A DNA stretch of 64,000 nt. Source: Pararhodospirillum oryzae (GTDB lineage Bacteria; Pseudomonadota; Alphaproteobacteria; Rhodospirillales; Rhodospirillaceae). Of this stretch, positions 16,629 through 25,488 are shown piece after piece; the stretch's first letter is position 1; each line of letters starts with the position of its first letter. A model generated the notes under the pieces. The model was given only the letters and a program-made list of their open reading frames with translations, was not told the origin of the DNA and searched no databases. The position numbers and the translations under genes are program-made. The stretch spans positions 1 to 64,000 of the forward strand of contig NZ_BJZO01000005.1 of assembly GCF_007992075.1 (NCBI RefSeq), read 5' to 3'.

Positions 16629-17417
16629 TTACGACGGGGTGCCGACGCCGTAGCCGTAGCGCTTGATGATCTCCAAGGCGGCCGGGCTCTTCAGGAATTC
16701 GACGTAGGCCTTGGCGGCCTCGCTGGCCTCGCCGGTCTTCAGCAGCACGGCGTCTTGCTTGATCGGGGTGTACATCTCCTGCGGGATCACCCAGCGCGAG
16801 CCGGCGGGGTCGTCGATGACCTGCGACAGGGCCACGAAGCCGAGCGCGGCGCTGCCCGAGGCGACGAACTGCTGGGTCTGCGAGATGTTGTTGCCCTGGA
16901 CGATCTTGGGCTCCAGGCTTTCGAAAACGCCCATGGCCTTCATGGTTTCAAGGGCGGCGGCGCCATAGGGCGCGGTGGCCGGATTGGCGATGGCGATCTT
17001 CTCGAAGGTGCCCTTCTTCAACACCTCGCCCTGGTCGTCGATCAGGGCGGGATCGGTGCTCCACAGCACCAAGGTGCCAACGGCATAGGTGAAGCGGGTG
17101 TCGGGCACGGCCAGACCCTCGGTCTCGGCCTTGGCCGGGCGCTCGTCGTCGGCGGCCAGGAACACCTCGAACGGCGCTCCTTGCGTGATCTGGGTGTACA
17201 GCTGGCCGGTGGCGCCAAAGCTGTACTTCACGGTGTGGCCGGTTTCCTTGGTGAAGGCCTCGCCGATGTCCTTGGCGGCGGCGGTGAAGTTGGCGGCCAC
17301 GGCCACCACGGTCTCGCCGGCGCGGGCGGCCTGCGGGGTCAGGGCCAGGCCCAGCACCAGGGCCAGGGGGGCGATCAGCGCGGCCCGGCGGGAAAAGCGT
17401 ACCGAAGAACCGAACAT
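16629..17417 (-). CDS. modA: Molybdate-binding periplasmic protein
   Basis: ModA of 262 residues carries a signal peptide ([24 protein letters not shown]) and the expected fold: [19 protein letters not shown], then [14 protein letters not shown] and [15 protein letters not shown]. The Ser/Ala residues that coordinate the oxyanion lie in the AANF and FGATG loops. It is the first gene of modABC. No Mo-box was found directly upstream; the only one seen lies ahead of modE. Confidence 0.95.
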   Translation of the reverse strand: MFGSSVRFSRRAALIAPLALVLGLALTPQAARAGETVVAVAANFTAAAKDIGEAFTKETGHTVKYSFGATGQLYTQITQGAPFEVFLAADDERPAKAETEGLAVPDTRFTYAVGTLVLWSTDPALIDDQGEVLKKGTFEKIAIANPATAPYGAAALETMKAMGVFESLEPKIVQGNNISQTQQFVASGSAALGFVALSQVIDDPAGSRWVIPQEMYTPIKQDAVLLKTGEASEAAKAYVEFLKSPAALEIIKRYGYGVGTPS

Positions 17418-17574
17418 TGCAAATGCTCCTCAGAATAAAGGCAAGGAAGCGGACAACCAGAGGCCCGCGACGGGCTGGGGGAGAACACGGGAAAGGATCG
17501 GACGCGAGGGGGCGGTCCAGCGGTGTCGGCGGTCGGTGGATCCGGAAGGCAGCCCCCTGCTTGCGGGTTTTGGG

Positions 17575-17680
17575 TTAGAGCATTCTCAGCCGGAATGGCA
17601 CCATTTCGGCGGTCCGAAAATGCGAAAAATCAAAAAGTTAGAGCGCATTCGCTGATCCGTTTTGATCGGAATGCCCTCTA
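17575..17680. repeat. Alphaproteobacterial intergenic repeat (TTAGAGCATT...CTCTAG type)
   Basis: The element begins TTAGAGCATTCTCAGCCGGAATGGCACC and ends in an inverted repeat made of AGAGCGCATTC (from 17640) and GAATGCCCTCT (to 17679). The right-hand CTA (17678-17680) is the TAG stop of modE. A related left-half copy lies at 61549. It fills the gap between modE and modA and could attenuate read-through from modE into modABC. Confidence 0.7.
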
Positions 17681-18478
17681 GTCCACGGCCAGGATGACGT
17701 GGCTGGCCTTGACCAGGGCGCACGCCCGGGTACCGGGCTGGAGATCAAGGGCATCGGCGCTTTCGCGGGTGATGATGGCGGCCACCGTCTTGGCGTCGCC
17801 GATGTCGAGGACGATGTCGCTGGTGATCACGCCATCGGTGCGGGTGCTGACAACACCGTGCAGCCGGTTGCGCACCGAGGTGCGGCCCAGGCCCTCCTCG
17901 CGGGCCAGCATGACGAAGGTGGATTTGACCAGGGCAAACACCTCGCGGCCCGGGGCCAGGGCGAGGTCGAGCAGGCTTTGTTCCGTGACGATGGCGGTCA
18001 GTTGCTGGCCCCGGGTCAGGTCCATGACCACCTCGGCATTGACCGGCCCCTCGATGATGCGGTTCACGGTGCAATGGAACATGTTGCGGGCACTGGTCTT
18101 CATCAGCAGGCTCCACAAGACGGGGGAGGGGGGCGCGTCGGGGTCCCCCAGGTGACGGGCCAACCGGCTCAGGAATCGATCCAGGTCGGCCTGGAGATCG
18201 GTGAAGGCATCAAGCACCCGCAACCCGGCCTCGGTCACCACCGTGCCGCCGCCATGGCGGCCGCCCGGGCTCGCGGTGACCAGGGGATGGCTGAACAGGT
18301 TGTTCATGGCGTTGACCGCTTCCCAGGCGGCCTTGTACGACAATCCAACCGCGCGCGCGGCGCCGGCGATGGATCCATGATCGCGAATCGCGGCCAGAAG
18401 GCGCAAACGGTCGGCGCCCATGCGGGTCGCGGGGTCACGTTGAACGGTCAGGGCCGCTTCCAGGTCGTGCTCGGGCAC
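17678..18478 (-). CDS. modE: Molybdate-responsive transcriptional regulator ModE
   Basis: ModE senses cytoplasmic molybdate and represses mod genes. The 266-residue length fits the family (E. coli about 262). The N-terminal winged helix shows GSIAGAARAVGLSYKAAWEAVNAMNNLF, followed by two tandem Mop/TOBE domains (SARNMFHCTVNRI...VKSTFVMLA and SVRNRLHGVVSTR...VKASHVILAVD). I chose the GTG at 18478 because GGAGGAG lies seven bases upstream; the longer frame to 18553 lacks family similarity. A 25-bp dyad resembling a Mo-box lies 107 bases upstream, suggesting autoregulation. Confidence 0.93.
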   Translation of the reverse strand: MPEHDLEAALTVQRDPATRMGADRLRLLAAIRDHGSIAGAARAVGLSYKAAWEAVNAMNNLFSHPLVTASPGGRHGGGTVVTEAGLRVLDAFTDLQADLDRFLSRLARHLGDPDAPPSPVLWSLLMKTSARNMFHCTVNRIIEGPVNAEVVMDLTRGQQLTAIVTEQSLLDLALAPGREVFALVKSTFVMLAREEGLGRTSVRNRLHGVVSTRTDGVITSDIVLDIGDAKTVAAIITRESADALDLQPGTRACALVKASHVILAVD

Positions 18479-18563
18479 GCGGGGGCTCCTCCTGCCGGGG
18501 GTAAAACCCTGGCCTTCAGGGCGGCCAGGGGTCGTTATGGTCGAGAATGACATGGCGGTGCGT

Positions 18564-18578
18564 GTAAACCCACTTTAC
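18564..18578. promoter_or_regulatory. 15-bp palindrome in the modE upstream region
   Basis: GTAAA-CCCAC-TTTAC is a perfect interrupted palindrome between the Mo-box-like dyad and the modE start. It could be an additional operator or overlap the core promoter. No function can be assigned from sequence. Confidence 0.3.
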
Positions 18579-18584
18579 CGCCTT

Positions 18585-18609
18585 CGTTATGTCGCGTCTG
18601 TACATAACG
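18585..18609. promoter_or_regulatory. Mo-box-like ModE operator
   Basis: CGTTATGT (18585-18592) and ACATAACG (18602-18609) are perfect 8-bp inverted repeats separated by nine bases. The arms resemble ModE-binding sites, which have CGNTAT-type arms in about 25 bp. The site sits upstream of modE and would support feedback control of modE and possibly of the mod genes downstream. Confidence 0.6.
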
Positions 18610-19030
18610 AAGCCCAATCGCCGGGGTCTGTCAAGGCGGTGGTGCGCTGCATCAGGCCCCGCAGGCCCTGGCGCGAGGCGGGCCCGAGGCGCGGGGAGTG
18701 TTTGGGTTGAATAACCTAGGGATGCGACAAGATCCGTGGTTTTGCATCGCGAAGAGAGGAAGGCGCACGCAAGCGCTCGGGGGCCTGTACTCCCCTCATG
18801 GTTTGCCCCTCTTGCCGGGGGGCGCCGGTGACGGATTCCGTCCTTTCGCAAGGAGCCGTGAAACTGGGGGAGACGGTGGGGAAATTTTCTCGCGCTCCCC
18901 TGGGTGATCTGATAAAGGCACATCTCCTGAATAAAACCAGGGATAGAGCGGGCATGCCGGTGCCAGGGAGCGCGAGCGCGCTTCTGAAGGGATATCCTGA
19001 AAATATGTTCTGGAAACATGAGAGGGGCGG
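18610..19030. other. Long intergenic region between modE and the glycosyltransferase-like gene
   Basis: About 420 bases with no convincing gene on either strand. It contains small hairpins (for example GACGGATTCCGTC near 18831) and a stretch on the minus strand with GGGGAGTACAGGCC that recalls, but does not match, a known riboswitch core. The promoter of the gene at 19031 must lie in the right-hand part, which is slightly AT-richer. Confidence 0.4.
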
Positions 19031-19885
19031 ATGCGTGTTCTTGTGAGTATTCCCCATTATTTTCGGGAAGATCCGCAGTCAGCCTATGGTTCCGGACGGA
19101 TGAAGGCCTCGGCCCGGGCTTCCTCCCTGGCCATGGCGCTGCACGGCCTGCTGGATCTGGAGAACGAAGCCTCCAGTCTCGTCGATTTCCGCCGGGAAAA
19201 CGGGCGCCTTGCCGCCAACAGTGTCCCCGATCTGCGGTTCGAGATCGTGGTTTGCACGCTGGGCGACAACCATCTCATGGAAACCCTGGCCCCGGACCTT
19301 CGGGCCCGGGTTCATCATCAGCCGGCCCTGTGTCCTCCGGAAAAACTGGGGTTCATCGCCCAGCAGATCCTGGCTAATAACATGGGTAATTCATTTGATT
19401 TTTACGGGATCATGGAAGATGACGTATTGATTTCGGATCGTTATTTTTTTGATAAGCTGGCGTATTTTTCGAATGACACGAATAAAGTCCTGTTCCCGAA
19501 TCGCTTCGAGATCGAGGAACACCGGCCGAACCGCAAATTATACGTCGATGGTCCCTATGGCTACGTTTCAAACCCGGAATTCGAGCACCTTCTGAACGAC
19601 AGGCGCTCTTGTGATCTGGCTTGGGCGGGGGGCCTGGTCCGCCTGCAAAAGGTCGTGAACTCTCACGCGGGGTGTTTCTTCCTTTCGCGCGAGCAGATGC
19701 GGTTTTACCGGGCCGCACCGGCTTTCGGCGACCATGTGACGCAATACGTCAGTGCCCTGGAAAGCGCCATGACCTTTGGCGTGATGCGCACCTTCGATGT
19801 GTACAAGCCAGCCCGGGAAAACGCCGACTTCCTGGAAATCCGCCATCTGGGCGTGCGCCATCTGGTCGGGCCGGGGCAGGCCTGA
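19031..19885 (+). CDS. Putative glycosyltransferase-like protein
   Basis: The predicted protein of 284 residues begins MRVLVSIPHYF, a beta-strand typical of a nucleotide-sugar-binding fold. At about residues 128-137 it has FYGIMEDDVLISD, an acidic DxD-like motif used by many GT-A glycosyltransferases to hold a metal and UDP-sugar. Later sequence (VFFLSREQMRFYRAAPAF in outline, then FLEIRHLGVRHLVG) does not name a family to me. Part of the gene (about 19370-19480) is much more AT-rich than its surroundings, with codons such as AAT, TTT and GAT frequent, which suggests horizontal acquisition. The function is tentative. Confidence 0.6.
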   Translation: MRVLVSIPHYFREDPQSAYGSGRMKASARASSLAMALHGLLDLENEASSLVDFRRENGRLAANSVPDLRFEIVVCTLGDNHLMETLAPDLRARVHHQPALCPPEKLGFIAQQILANNMGNSFDFYGIMEDDVLISDRYFFDKLAYFSNDTNKVLFPNRFEIEEHRPNRKLYVDGPYGYVSNPEFEHLLNDRRSCDLAWAGGLVRLQKVVNSHAGCFFLSREQMRFYRAAPAFGDHVTQYVSALESAMTFGVMRTFDVYKPARENADFLEIRHLGVRHLVGPGQA

Positions 19886-19902
19886 CCAGACGGCGCGGCG
19901 CC

Positions 19903-22689
19903 TCAGGTTTCTTCGTCGCCGGCGGTCTTGCGCCGGCGGGCCGGGGCCTTGCGGGCCGGCTTGTCGGCCGGCGCGGTTCCCTCGGCGGCCGTCGCGTCGG
20001 AGGCATCGGCTTTCTTGCGCCGGGTGGCTGGCTTTTTGGCGGGGGCCTCGTCCGAAGCCCCGGCCTCGGTTTTGGCTTTGGTCGCCTTCCCGGTTTTCGT
20101 GGTCTTCGTCGTCTTGGTGGCTTTCCCGGTCGCGCCTTCCTTGGCGGCCTTGGCGGCCAGCAGGGCGAGGGCTGAGTCCAAGGTCAGGGCGGCGGGATCA
20201 TCGCCCTTGGGCAAGGTGGCGCGCAGCACCCCGTGCTGCACATAAGGCCCGTAGCGGCCATCGTGCATGGTCACCGGCTTGCCGTCGTCCGGGTGATCGC
20301 CCAGGCTGCGGGCGGGCTGGCGGGCGCGTCCACCCCGGCCGGCCTCGGCCAGCACCGTGACCGCCCGGTTGAGCCCGATGTTGAGAACGTCCTCGTCCTT
20401 GGGCAGGGACTTGTACACATCCCCGTGCTTCAGGTAGGGCCCGAAGCGCCCGATGCCGGCGGTGATCATTGCCTTGGTTTCGGGGTGCTCGCCCACCTCG
20501 CGCGGGAGCGCCAGCAGCTTGAGCGCCGTGTCCAGGGTCACGGTGGTGGCATCCCAGTCGGCGGGAATCGACACCCGGGGCGGCTTGACCGCCTTCTTGC
20601 CCTTTTCGGCCTTCACCGCCTCGCCCTTTTGCACGTAGGGGCCATAAGGACCCTTGCGCAAGGTGACGGGTTCGCCGTCGGGGGCCGTGCCCAGTTCCTT
20701 GATGCCCTCTTCCAGGCCGGTGCCCTGGCCGTCGCCATCCCCCTTGCTGACCAGCGGGCGGGTGAACTTGCACTCGGGATAGCCGGAACAGCCGACAAAG
20801 GCCCCGAACTTGCCGATGCGCAGGCCCAGGCGTCCGCTGTTGCACGACGGACACACGCGCGGATCGCGGCCGTCCGGAGTCGGCGGGAACAGGTGCGGGC
20901 CCAGCTCGGCGTCCAGGGCATCCAGCACTTCCGACACGCGCAGGGTCTGGGTGCCGTCCACGGCGGCCTTGAAGTCGCGCCAGAAGGCTTCGAGCACCGC
21001 GCGCCAGCCCAGCTTGCCATCCGAGATTTCGTCGAGCTGGTTTTCCAGGTCGGCGGTAAAGGAGTATTCCACGTAGCGGGCGAAGAAGTTTTCCAGGAAG
21101 GTGGTGACCAGCCGCCCCCGGTCCTCGGGCACGAAGCGCCGGTTGTCCAGGCGCACGTATTCGCGGTCTTGCAGCACCGACAGAATCGACGCATAGGTCG
21201 AGGGCCGCCCGATGCCCAGTTCCTCCATGCGCTTGACCAGGCTGGCTTCGGTGTAGCGCGGCGGCGGCTGGGTGAAGTGCTGGCTGGGCACCACGTTCTG
21301 GCGCTCCACCGCCTCGCCTTCCTCTAGCGGAGGCAGCAGACGGTTTTCGTCGTCATCGCCCTCGGCCGAGGGACCTTCGGGGGTGTCGGGGCGGTCGTCG
21401 TGGTCCTCGCGGTAGACCTTCAGGAAGCCATCGAAGCGCACCACCGAGCCGGTGGCGCGCAAGGTCACGCTGTTCTGGCCATTGGCCAGGTCCACGGCGA
21501 CCTGATCAAGGAGCGCGCTCGCCATCTGGCTGGCCACGGTGCGCTTCCACACCAGTTCGTAGAGCTTGCGCTGTTCGGGCGTCAGGTAGGGGGCCACGGC
21601 CGCCGGCGTGCGCGACACATCGGTGGGGCGGATGGCTTCGTGGGCCTCCTGCGCGTTCTTGGCCCGGGTCTTGTACAAACGGGGCTGGTCGGGCAGGTAG
21701 CTGGTGCCGAACTCCTGGCCGATCAGGGCGCGGGTGGCGGCGATCGCCTCGGGCGCGATGGAAACGCCGTCGGTTCGCATGTAGGTGATCAGGCCCACGG
21801 TTTCGCCGCCCAGGTCCACGCCTTCATAAAGTTTCTGGGCCACGGTCATGGTCTGGCGCGCGCTGAAGTACAGCTTGCGCGAGGCTTCCTGCTGCAGGGT
21901 CGAGGTGGTGAAGGGCGCCGCCGGATGACGCTTGGCCTGCTTGCGCTCGACCGCGACCACGCCCAGGGGATGGGCCTCGATCGCGCGCACCGCGGCCTGC
22001 GCCGTGGCTTCGTCGGGCAGGTCGAACTTGTCGAGCTTGCGCCCGTCCAGGTGGGTCAGGCGGGCACGGAAGGGAACGCCGGCCCGGGTGGCCAGCAGGG
22101 CCTCGACCGTCCAGTACTCGCGCGTCACAAAACGCTCGATCTCCTGTTCGCGCTCGCACACCAGGCGCAGGGCCACCGATTGCACCCGTCCGGCCGAACG
22201 CGAGCCGGGCAGCTTGCGCCACAGCACCGGCGACAGCGTGAAGCCCACCAGGTAATCCAGCGCGCGCCGGGCCAGGTAGGCCTCGACCAGGGGCTGATCC
22301 AGGTCGCGGGCGTTGTCGAGCGCTTCTTCCACCGCCGACCGGGTGATGGCGTTGAACGTGATCCGGCGCACCGTCTTGCCCGCGAGGGCGTTGCGGCTTT
22401 CCAGGACCTCGCGCACGTGCCACGAAATCGCCTCGCCCTCGCGATCCGGGTCGGTGGCGAGCAGCAGGGCATCGGCCCCCTTCAGGGCCTGGACAATTTC
22501 CTTCAGATGGCGTTCCGAGCGCTCGTCAATCGCCCAGTCCATGGCGAAGCCCTCGTCGGGGCGCACCGATCCATCCTTGGGCGGCAAGTCGCGCACATGG
22601 CCATAGGAGGCCAGGACCTTGTAGTCGTGACCCAGGTACTTGTTGATGGTCTTGGCCTTCGCGGGGGATTCGACGACGACGACATGCAT
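19903..22689 (-). CDS. topA: DNA topoisomerase I
   Basis: This type IA topoisomerase relaxes negative supercoils. The 928-residue protein starts with the TOPRIM domain (MHVVVVESPAKAKTINKYLG, DPDREGEAISW). It contains the catalytic Tyr in GLITYMRTDGVS (about residue 312) and a zinc ribbon CPSCNSGRLGLR...CSGYPECKF (about 680-710). Three or four C-terminal repeats with a GPYVQ/GPYLKHG motif follow, and it ends in a Lys/Ala/Thr-rich tail. The ATG at 22689 is chosen because TOPRIM begins at once; the upstream frame is Pro/Arg-rich noise. It lies downstream of dprA in the usual alphaproteobacterial order. Confidence 0.97.
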   Translation of the reverse strand: MHVVVVESPAKAKTINKYLGHDYKVLASYGHVRDLPPKDGSVRPDEGFAMDWAIDERSERHLKEIVQALKGADALLLATDPDREGEAISWHVREVLESRNALAGKTVRRITFNAITRSAVEEALDNARDLDQPLVEAYLARRALDYLVGFTLSPVLWRKLPGSRSAGRVQSVALRLVCEREQEIERFVTREYWTVEALLATRAGVPFRARLTHLDGRKLDKFDLPDEATAQAAVRAIEAHPLGVVAVERKQAKRHPAAPFTTSTLQQEASRKLYFSARQTMTVAQKLYEGVDLGGETVGLITYMRTDGVSIAPEAIAATRALIGQEFGTSYLPDQPRLYKTRAKNAQEAHEAIRPTDVSRTPAAVAPYLTPEQRKLYELVWKRTVASQMASALLDQVAVDLANGQNSVTLRATGSVVRFDGFLKVYREDHDDRPDTPEGPSAEGDDDENRLLPPLEEGEAVERQNVVPSQHFTQPPPRYTEASLVKRMEELGIGRPSTYASILSVLQDREYVRLDNRRFVPEDRGRLVTTFLENFFARYVEYSFTADLENQLDEISDGKLGWRAVLEAFWRDFKAAVDGTQTLRVSEVLDALDAELGPHLFPPTPDGRDPRVCPSCNSGRLGLRIGKFGAFVGCSGYPECKFTRPLVSKGDGDGQGTGLEEGIKELGTAPDGEPVTLRKGPYGPYVQKGEAVKAEKGKKAVKPPRVSIPADWDATTVTLDTALKLLALPREVGEHPETKAMITAGIGRFGPYLKHGDVYKSLPKDEDVLNIGLNRAVTVLAEAGRGGRARQPARSLGDHPDDGKPVTMHDGRYGPYVQHGVLRATLPKGDDPAALTLDSALALLAAKAAKEGATGKATKTTKTTKTGKATKAKTEAGASDEAPAKKPATRRKKADASDATAAEGTAPADKPARKAPARRRKTAGDEET

Positions 22690-22920
22690 GAGCCAACAAG
22701 ACCCTTTATTTGGACCCGGAAAACCGGGGGTGGCCCCGGAAGACCCGGGGGCTGGCGAGGCAGGAAACACCCGATGGCCCAAGGGGCGGCCAGGGGGAAG
22801 CAGGCGGGGGCAACGGCACGGTCCCCCCCGGGCCCTCCTTCTGGGAAAACCGATAAAACGAAGGGGGCGCGCAACGAATAAGGTGGCTTCACGGGGCACG
22901 GGTACCCGCGAAACGGGCAT

Positions 22921-24051
22921 TCAGGGCATGAGCACCAATCCTACCCGGTTGCCCGGATGGCGGTCCAGGCGGCCGGCCAGTTCCAGCTCCAGCAGCAAGA
23001 CAGCCACCAGGGCCGGTGACAATTGGCATCGTCGGATCAGTTCGTCAACAGGGACGGGCGCCCCGTCCAGGGCGGCGAGCAGGGGAGCGCGGGCCGCCGC
23101 CAGATCGCTTTCATCGATCAAAGGCGCGGGAGGCGTGCCGTCCAGCGAAGGCCGGCCGGGCTCGTCCATGGGCCGCGCGCGCACCGGTTCAAGCACGCGC
23201 AGCACGTCCTGGGCGTTCTCGACCAGGGCGGCGCCGTTCTTGATCAGGCCGTTGGGGCCCTGGGCGCGCGGATCCAGGGGCGAGCCCGGCACCGCCATGA
23301 CCTCGCGCCCCTGGTCGCCCGCGAGGCGCGCCGTGATCAGCGAGCCCGAGCGCGGCGCGCCCTCGACCACCACCACCCCCAGGGACAGGCCGCTGATCAG
23401 GCGGTTGCGCCTTGGAAAATGGCGCGCCTGCGGCTGCTCGCCCGGAGGCATTTCCGAGACCACGGCGCCAGCGGCGACGATCTGTTCGTACAAAACCGCG
23501 TTTTCGGGGGGGTAAATCACATCCACCCCTCCCGCCATCACCGCCACCGTGCCCGAGGCCAGGGCGCCCTGGTGGGCCGCCGTATCCAGTCCGCGCGCAA
23601 GTCCGGAAACCACGACCAGTCCCGCCGCGCCGAGATCGGCGGCCAGGCGCTCGGCCAGGCGGCAGCCATTGGCCGAGGCATTGCGCGCGCCGACCAGGGC
23701 CACCGTGGGGCGTGTCAGCAGGCCCTCGTGGCCCCGGACCACGAGCACCGGCGGCGCGTCCTCCAGGGCGGCGAGAAGGGGGGGGTAGTCGGGGTCCCCC
23801 AGGAACAGGGGCCGGGCCCCCAGCCGTTCCAGGGTTTCCAGTTCGCGCCGCGCCGCCGCCGTGGGGCAGACCTTGATCGGGCGGGCGCGGCCGCCATTGC
23901 GCGCGAGCCCGGGCAGGGCGTCCAGCGCCCGGGTGGCGGACCCGTAGCGTTCCATCAACCTGCGCCAGGTGACCGGGCCCACGTTTTCCGAGCGGATCAG
24001 GCGCAGGCGGTCGAGTTTCTCGAAAGACGCCACGAAACGATCCTTTTCCAT
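22921..24051 (-). CDS. dprA: DNA processing protein DprA/Smf
   Basis: DprA binds incoming single-stranded DNA and loads RecA during natural transformation; its role in non-competent bacteria is unclear. The 376-residue protein has an N-terminal SAM-like segment (IRSENVGPVTWRRLMERYGS) and the Rossmann-like domain with VGARNASANG, VSGLARGLDTAAHQGAL, FPRRNRLISGLS and ARLAGDQGREVMAVPGS. It ends with a winged-helix-like region (VPVDELIRRCQLSPALVAVLLLELELAGRLDRHPGNRV). It lies upstream of topA with 231 bases between them. Confidence 0.95.
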   Translation of the reverse strand: MEKDRFVASFEKLDRLRLIRSENVGPVTWRRLMERYGSATRALDALPGLARNGGRARPIKVCPTAAARRELETLERLGARPLFLGDPDYPPLLAALEDAPPVLVVRGHEGLLTRPTVALVGARNASANGCRLAERLAADLGAAGLVVVSGLARGLDTAAHQGALASGTVAVMAGGVDVIYPPENAVLYEQIVAAGAVVSEMPPGEQPQARHFPRRNRLISGLSLGVVVVEGAPRSGSLITARLAGDQGREVMAVPGSPLDPRAQGPNGLIKNGAALVENAQDVLRVLEPVRARPMDEPGRPSLDGTPPAPLIDESDLAAARAPLLAALDGAPVPVDELIRRCQLSPALVAVLLLELELAGRLDRHPGNRVGLVLMP

Positions 24052-24133
24052 CAGGGCGCGGATCCCGGCCCTCTCGCGGGAGACAGAGCGATCATCCTAC
24101 CTTCGCGAGGGGCCGGCGCAAAGATGGCACAAG

Positions 24134-25141
24134 TCAGGAGGATCGGGGGGCCTCGGGCTCGGGTTCGGGGGTGGGGGTCCGGGCGCCGAGCAAGGCGCCC
24201 TTCAGGCCGTCGGCATCGCCCACGCCCCAGATCAGGCCGCCGATCAGGCCCGTGGCCACGGCCGAGACGCCATAAAGCAACGAGCACGCCAAGGCGAGGT
24301 CGCCCGGCAGCCCCAGCACGCCAAAGCCCACCACCAAGGCGCCCTCGCGCAGGCCCCAGCCGGCGATGGACACGGGCACGGCCGAGGTGAGAATGGCCGG
24401 AGGCACGACCAGGGCCAGGGCGAGCCAGTCCACCGGCGCCCCCAGGGCGTGCGCGTACAGCCACACCACGGTGATATCAAGAAGGTGGGGCAGCACCATC
24501 AAGGCGCCGACCACGGGGCCGCTGTGGCGCGACCCCAGAACGCTCCAGGCGGTCCGCGACAGGGCCACGGCCTCGCGCACGCCGGGCCGGGTGGCGACGC
24601 GGGCGGGCAGGGCGCGCAAGGCCAGCAAAACCGCAAGGCAGCCCAGTCCCCCCAGGACCAGGGTCAGCAGGCCCGAGATCACCAGGGGATCGGACGCCCG
24701 GCCGGCCAGGAAGGGCAGCCCGACCAGGCACACGGCGATCAGGCCCAGGAAGCTGAACACCCGGTCGGTGACCAGCGAGCGGGTGGCGAACCCGGCCGGC
24801 AGGCCCAGGCGCCAGCCGTTCCACACCCGCGCGACATCGCCCCCGATGGTCGAGGGCATGGCCTGGTTGACGAACAGGCCCAGCAAGACGTTGCGCCAGC
24901 AGGCCCCCAGGCCCAGGGGATGACCGAGCCGGGTCAAGGCGGCGCGCCAGCGCAAGGCGCCGCCCAGGGCCTGGATTTGCAGCACGGCCAGGGCGGGCAG
25001 GGCGGCCCAGGCCACGGCGGGGCTGAGCCGCGTCAGCACGGCGTCGGTTTCCAGGCTGCCCAGGATGGTGGCCAGGAGGCCGGCGGACACGCCAACCTTG
25101 AGCACGGCGACGGCAACGCCTCGCCAGCGGCGCAGGGACAT
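24134..25141 (-). CDS. Flippase-like integral membrane protein (LPG synthase TM-region family)
   Basis: The 335-residue membrane protein has about eight hydrophobic helices and matches the UPF0104/lysylphosphatidylglycerol-synthase transmembrane family. Signature stretches are FVNQAMPSTIGGDVARVWNGWRLG (about residues 90-113) and PVSIAGWGLREGALVVGFGVLGLP. Members are flippase-like or lipid/glycan export proteins of mostly unknown substrate. The ATG at 25141 is favoured because the 74 upstream codons are basic, Pro/Arg-rich and not membrane-like. It lies 82 bases ahead of dprA in the same direction. Confidence 0.85.
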   Translation of the reverse strand: MSLRRWRGVAVAVLKVGVSAGLLATILGSLETDAVLTRLSPAVAWAALPALAVLQIQALGGALRWRAALTRLGHPLGLGACWRNVLLGLFVNQAMPSTIGGDVARVWNGWRLGLPAGFATRSLVTDRVFSFLGLIAVCLVGLPFLAGRASDPLVISGLLTLVLGGLGCLAVLLALRALPARVATRPGVREAVALSRTAWSVLGSRHSGPVVGALMVLPHLLDITVVWLYAHALGAPVDWLALALVVPPAILTSAVPVSIAGWGLREGALVVGFGVLGLPGDLALACSLLYGVSAVATGLIGGLIWGVGDADGLKGALLGARTPTPEPEPEAPRSS

Positions 25142-25488
25142 GAAAACGGATCTCCGATGGGAAAAGGCGCACGGACGGGAAGAGGGCGCAAGGCGGCCGG
25201 ACCGGGCCCCGCGCGCGCAACGAGGCGGATTCGGCCCCGGCCCCGCCCCCTTTGTCAAGGCCGGGGCGCGCGGCGCGAGCACGCGGAGCCTTCCGATTCG
25301 CGAAAAGAGGGAGAGACCCCGGAGAAGCAAGGCAGGATCCCCGCTGTCTCGGTCATTAAACACGACAGCCGGCGGGGGGCGTGGTATGTCTACCTTGGGA
25401 GAAGGGGCAGGGCTCCTTTCCGCGACCCCGGTCCGTCGAAGGCGACTTTTGGGGGATTTCCTATCAATTTCTACCAGAGGGGGCTTCG
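25142..25488. other. Intergenic region between the flippase-like gene and pyk
   Basis: About 350 bases between divergent genes. I see a GC-rich hairpin (CCCCGGCC / GGCCGGGG, about 25234-25263) and a looser one around CGCTGTC...GACAGC (25339-25372). No gene is credible. The pyk promoter should lie in the right half; a poor match only was seen. Confidence 0.4.

Noticed and set aside
18700-18900. Possible riboswitch (GGGGAGTACAGGCC resembling a yybP-ykoY core)
   Set aside because: Only a short stretch matches and the rest of the conserved secondary structure is not found.
18516-19019. Minus-strand frame upstream of modE
   Set aside because: The sequence is Arg/Pro/His-rich without motifs, overlaps the Mo-box and has no Shine-Dalgarno. 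modE itself begins later at a GTG with GGAGGAG.
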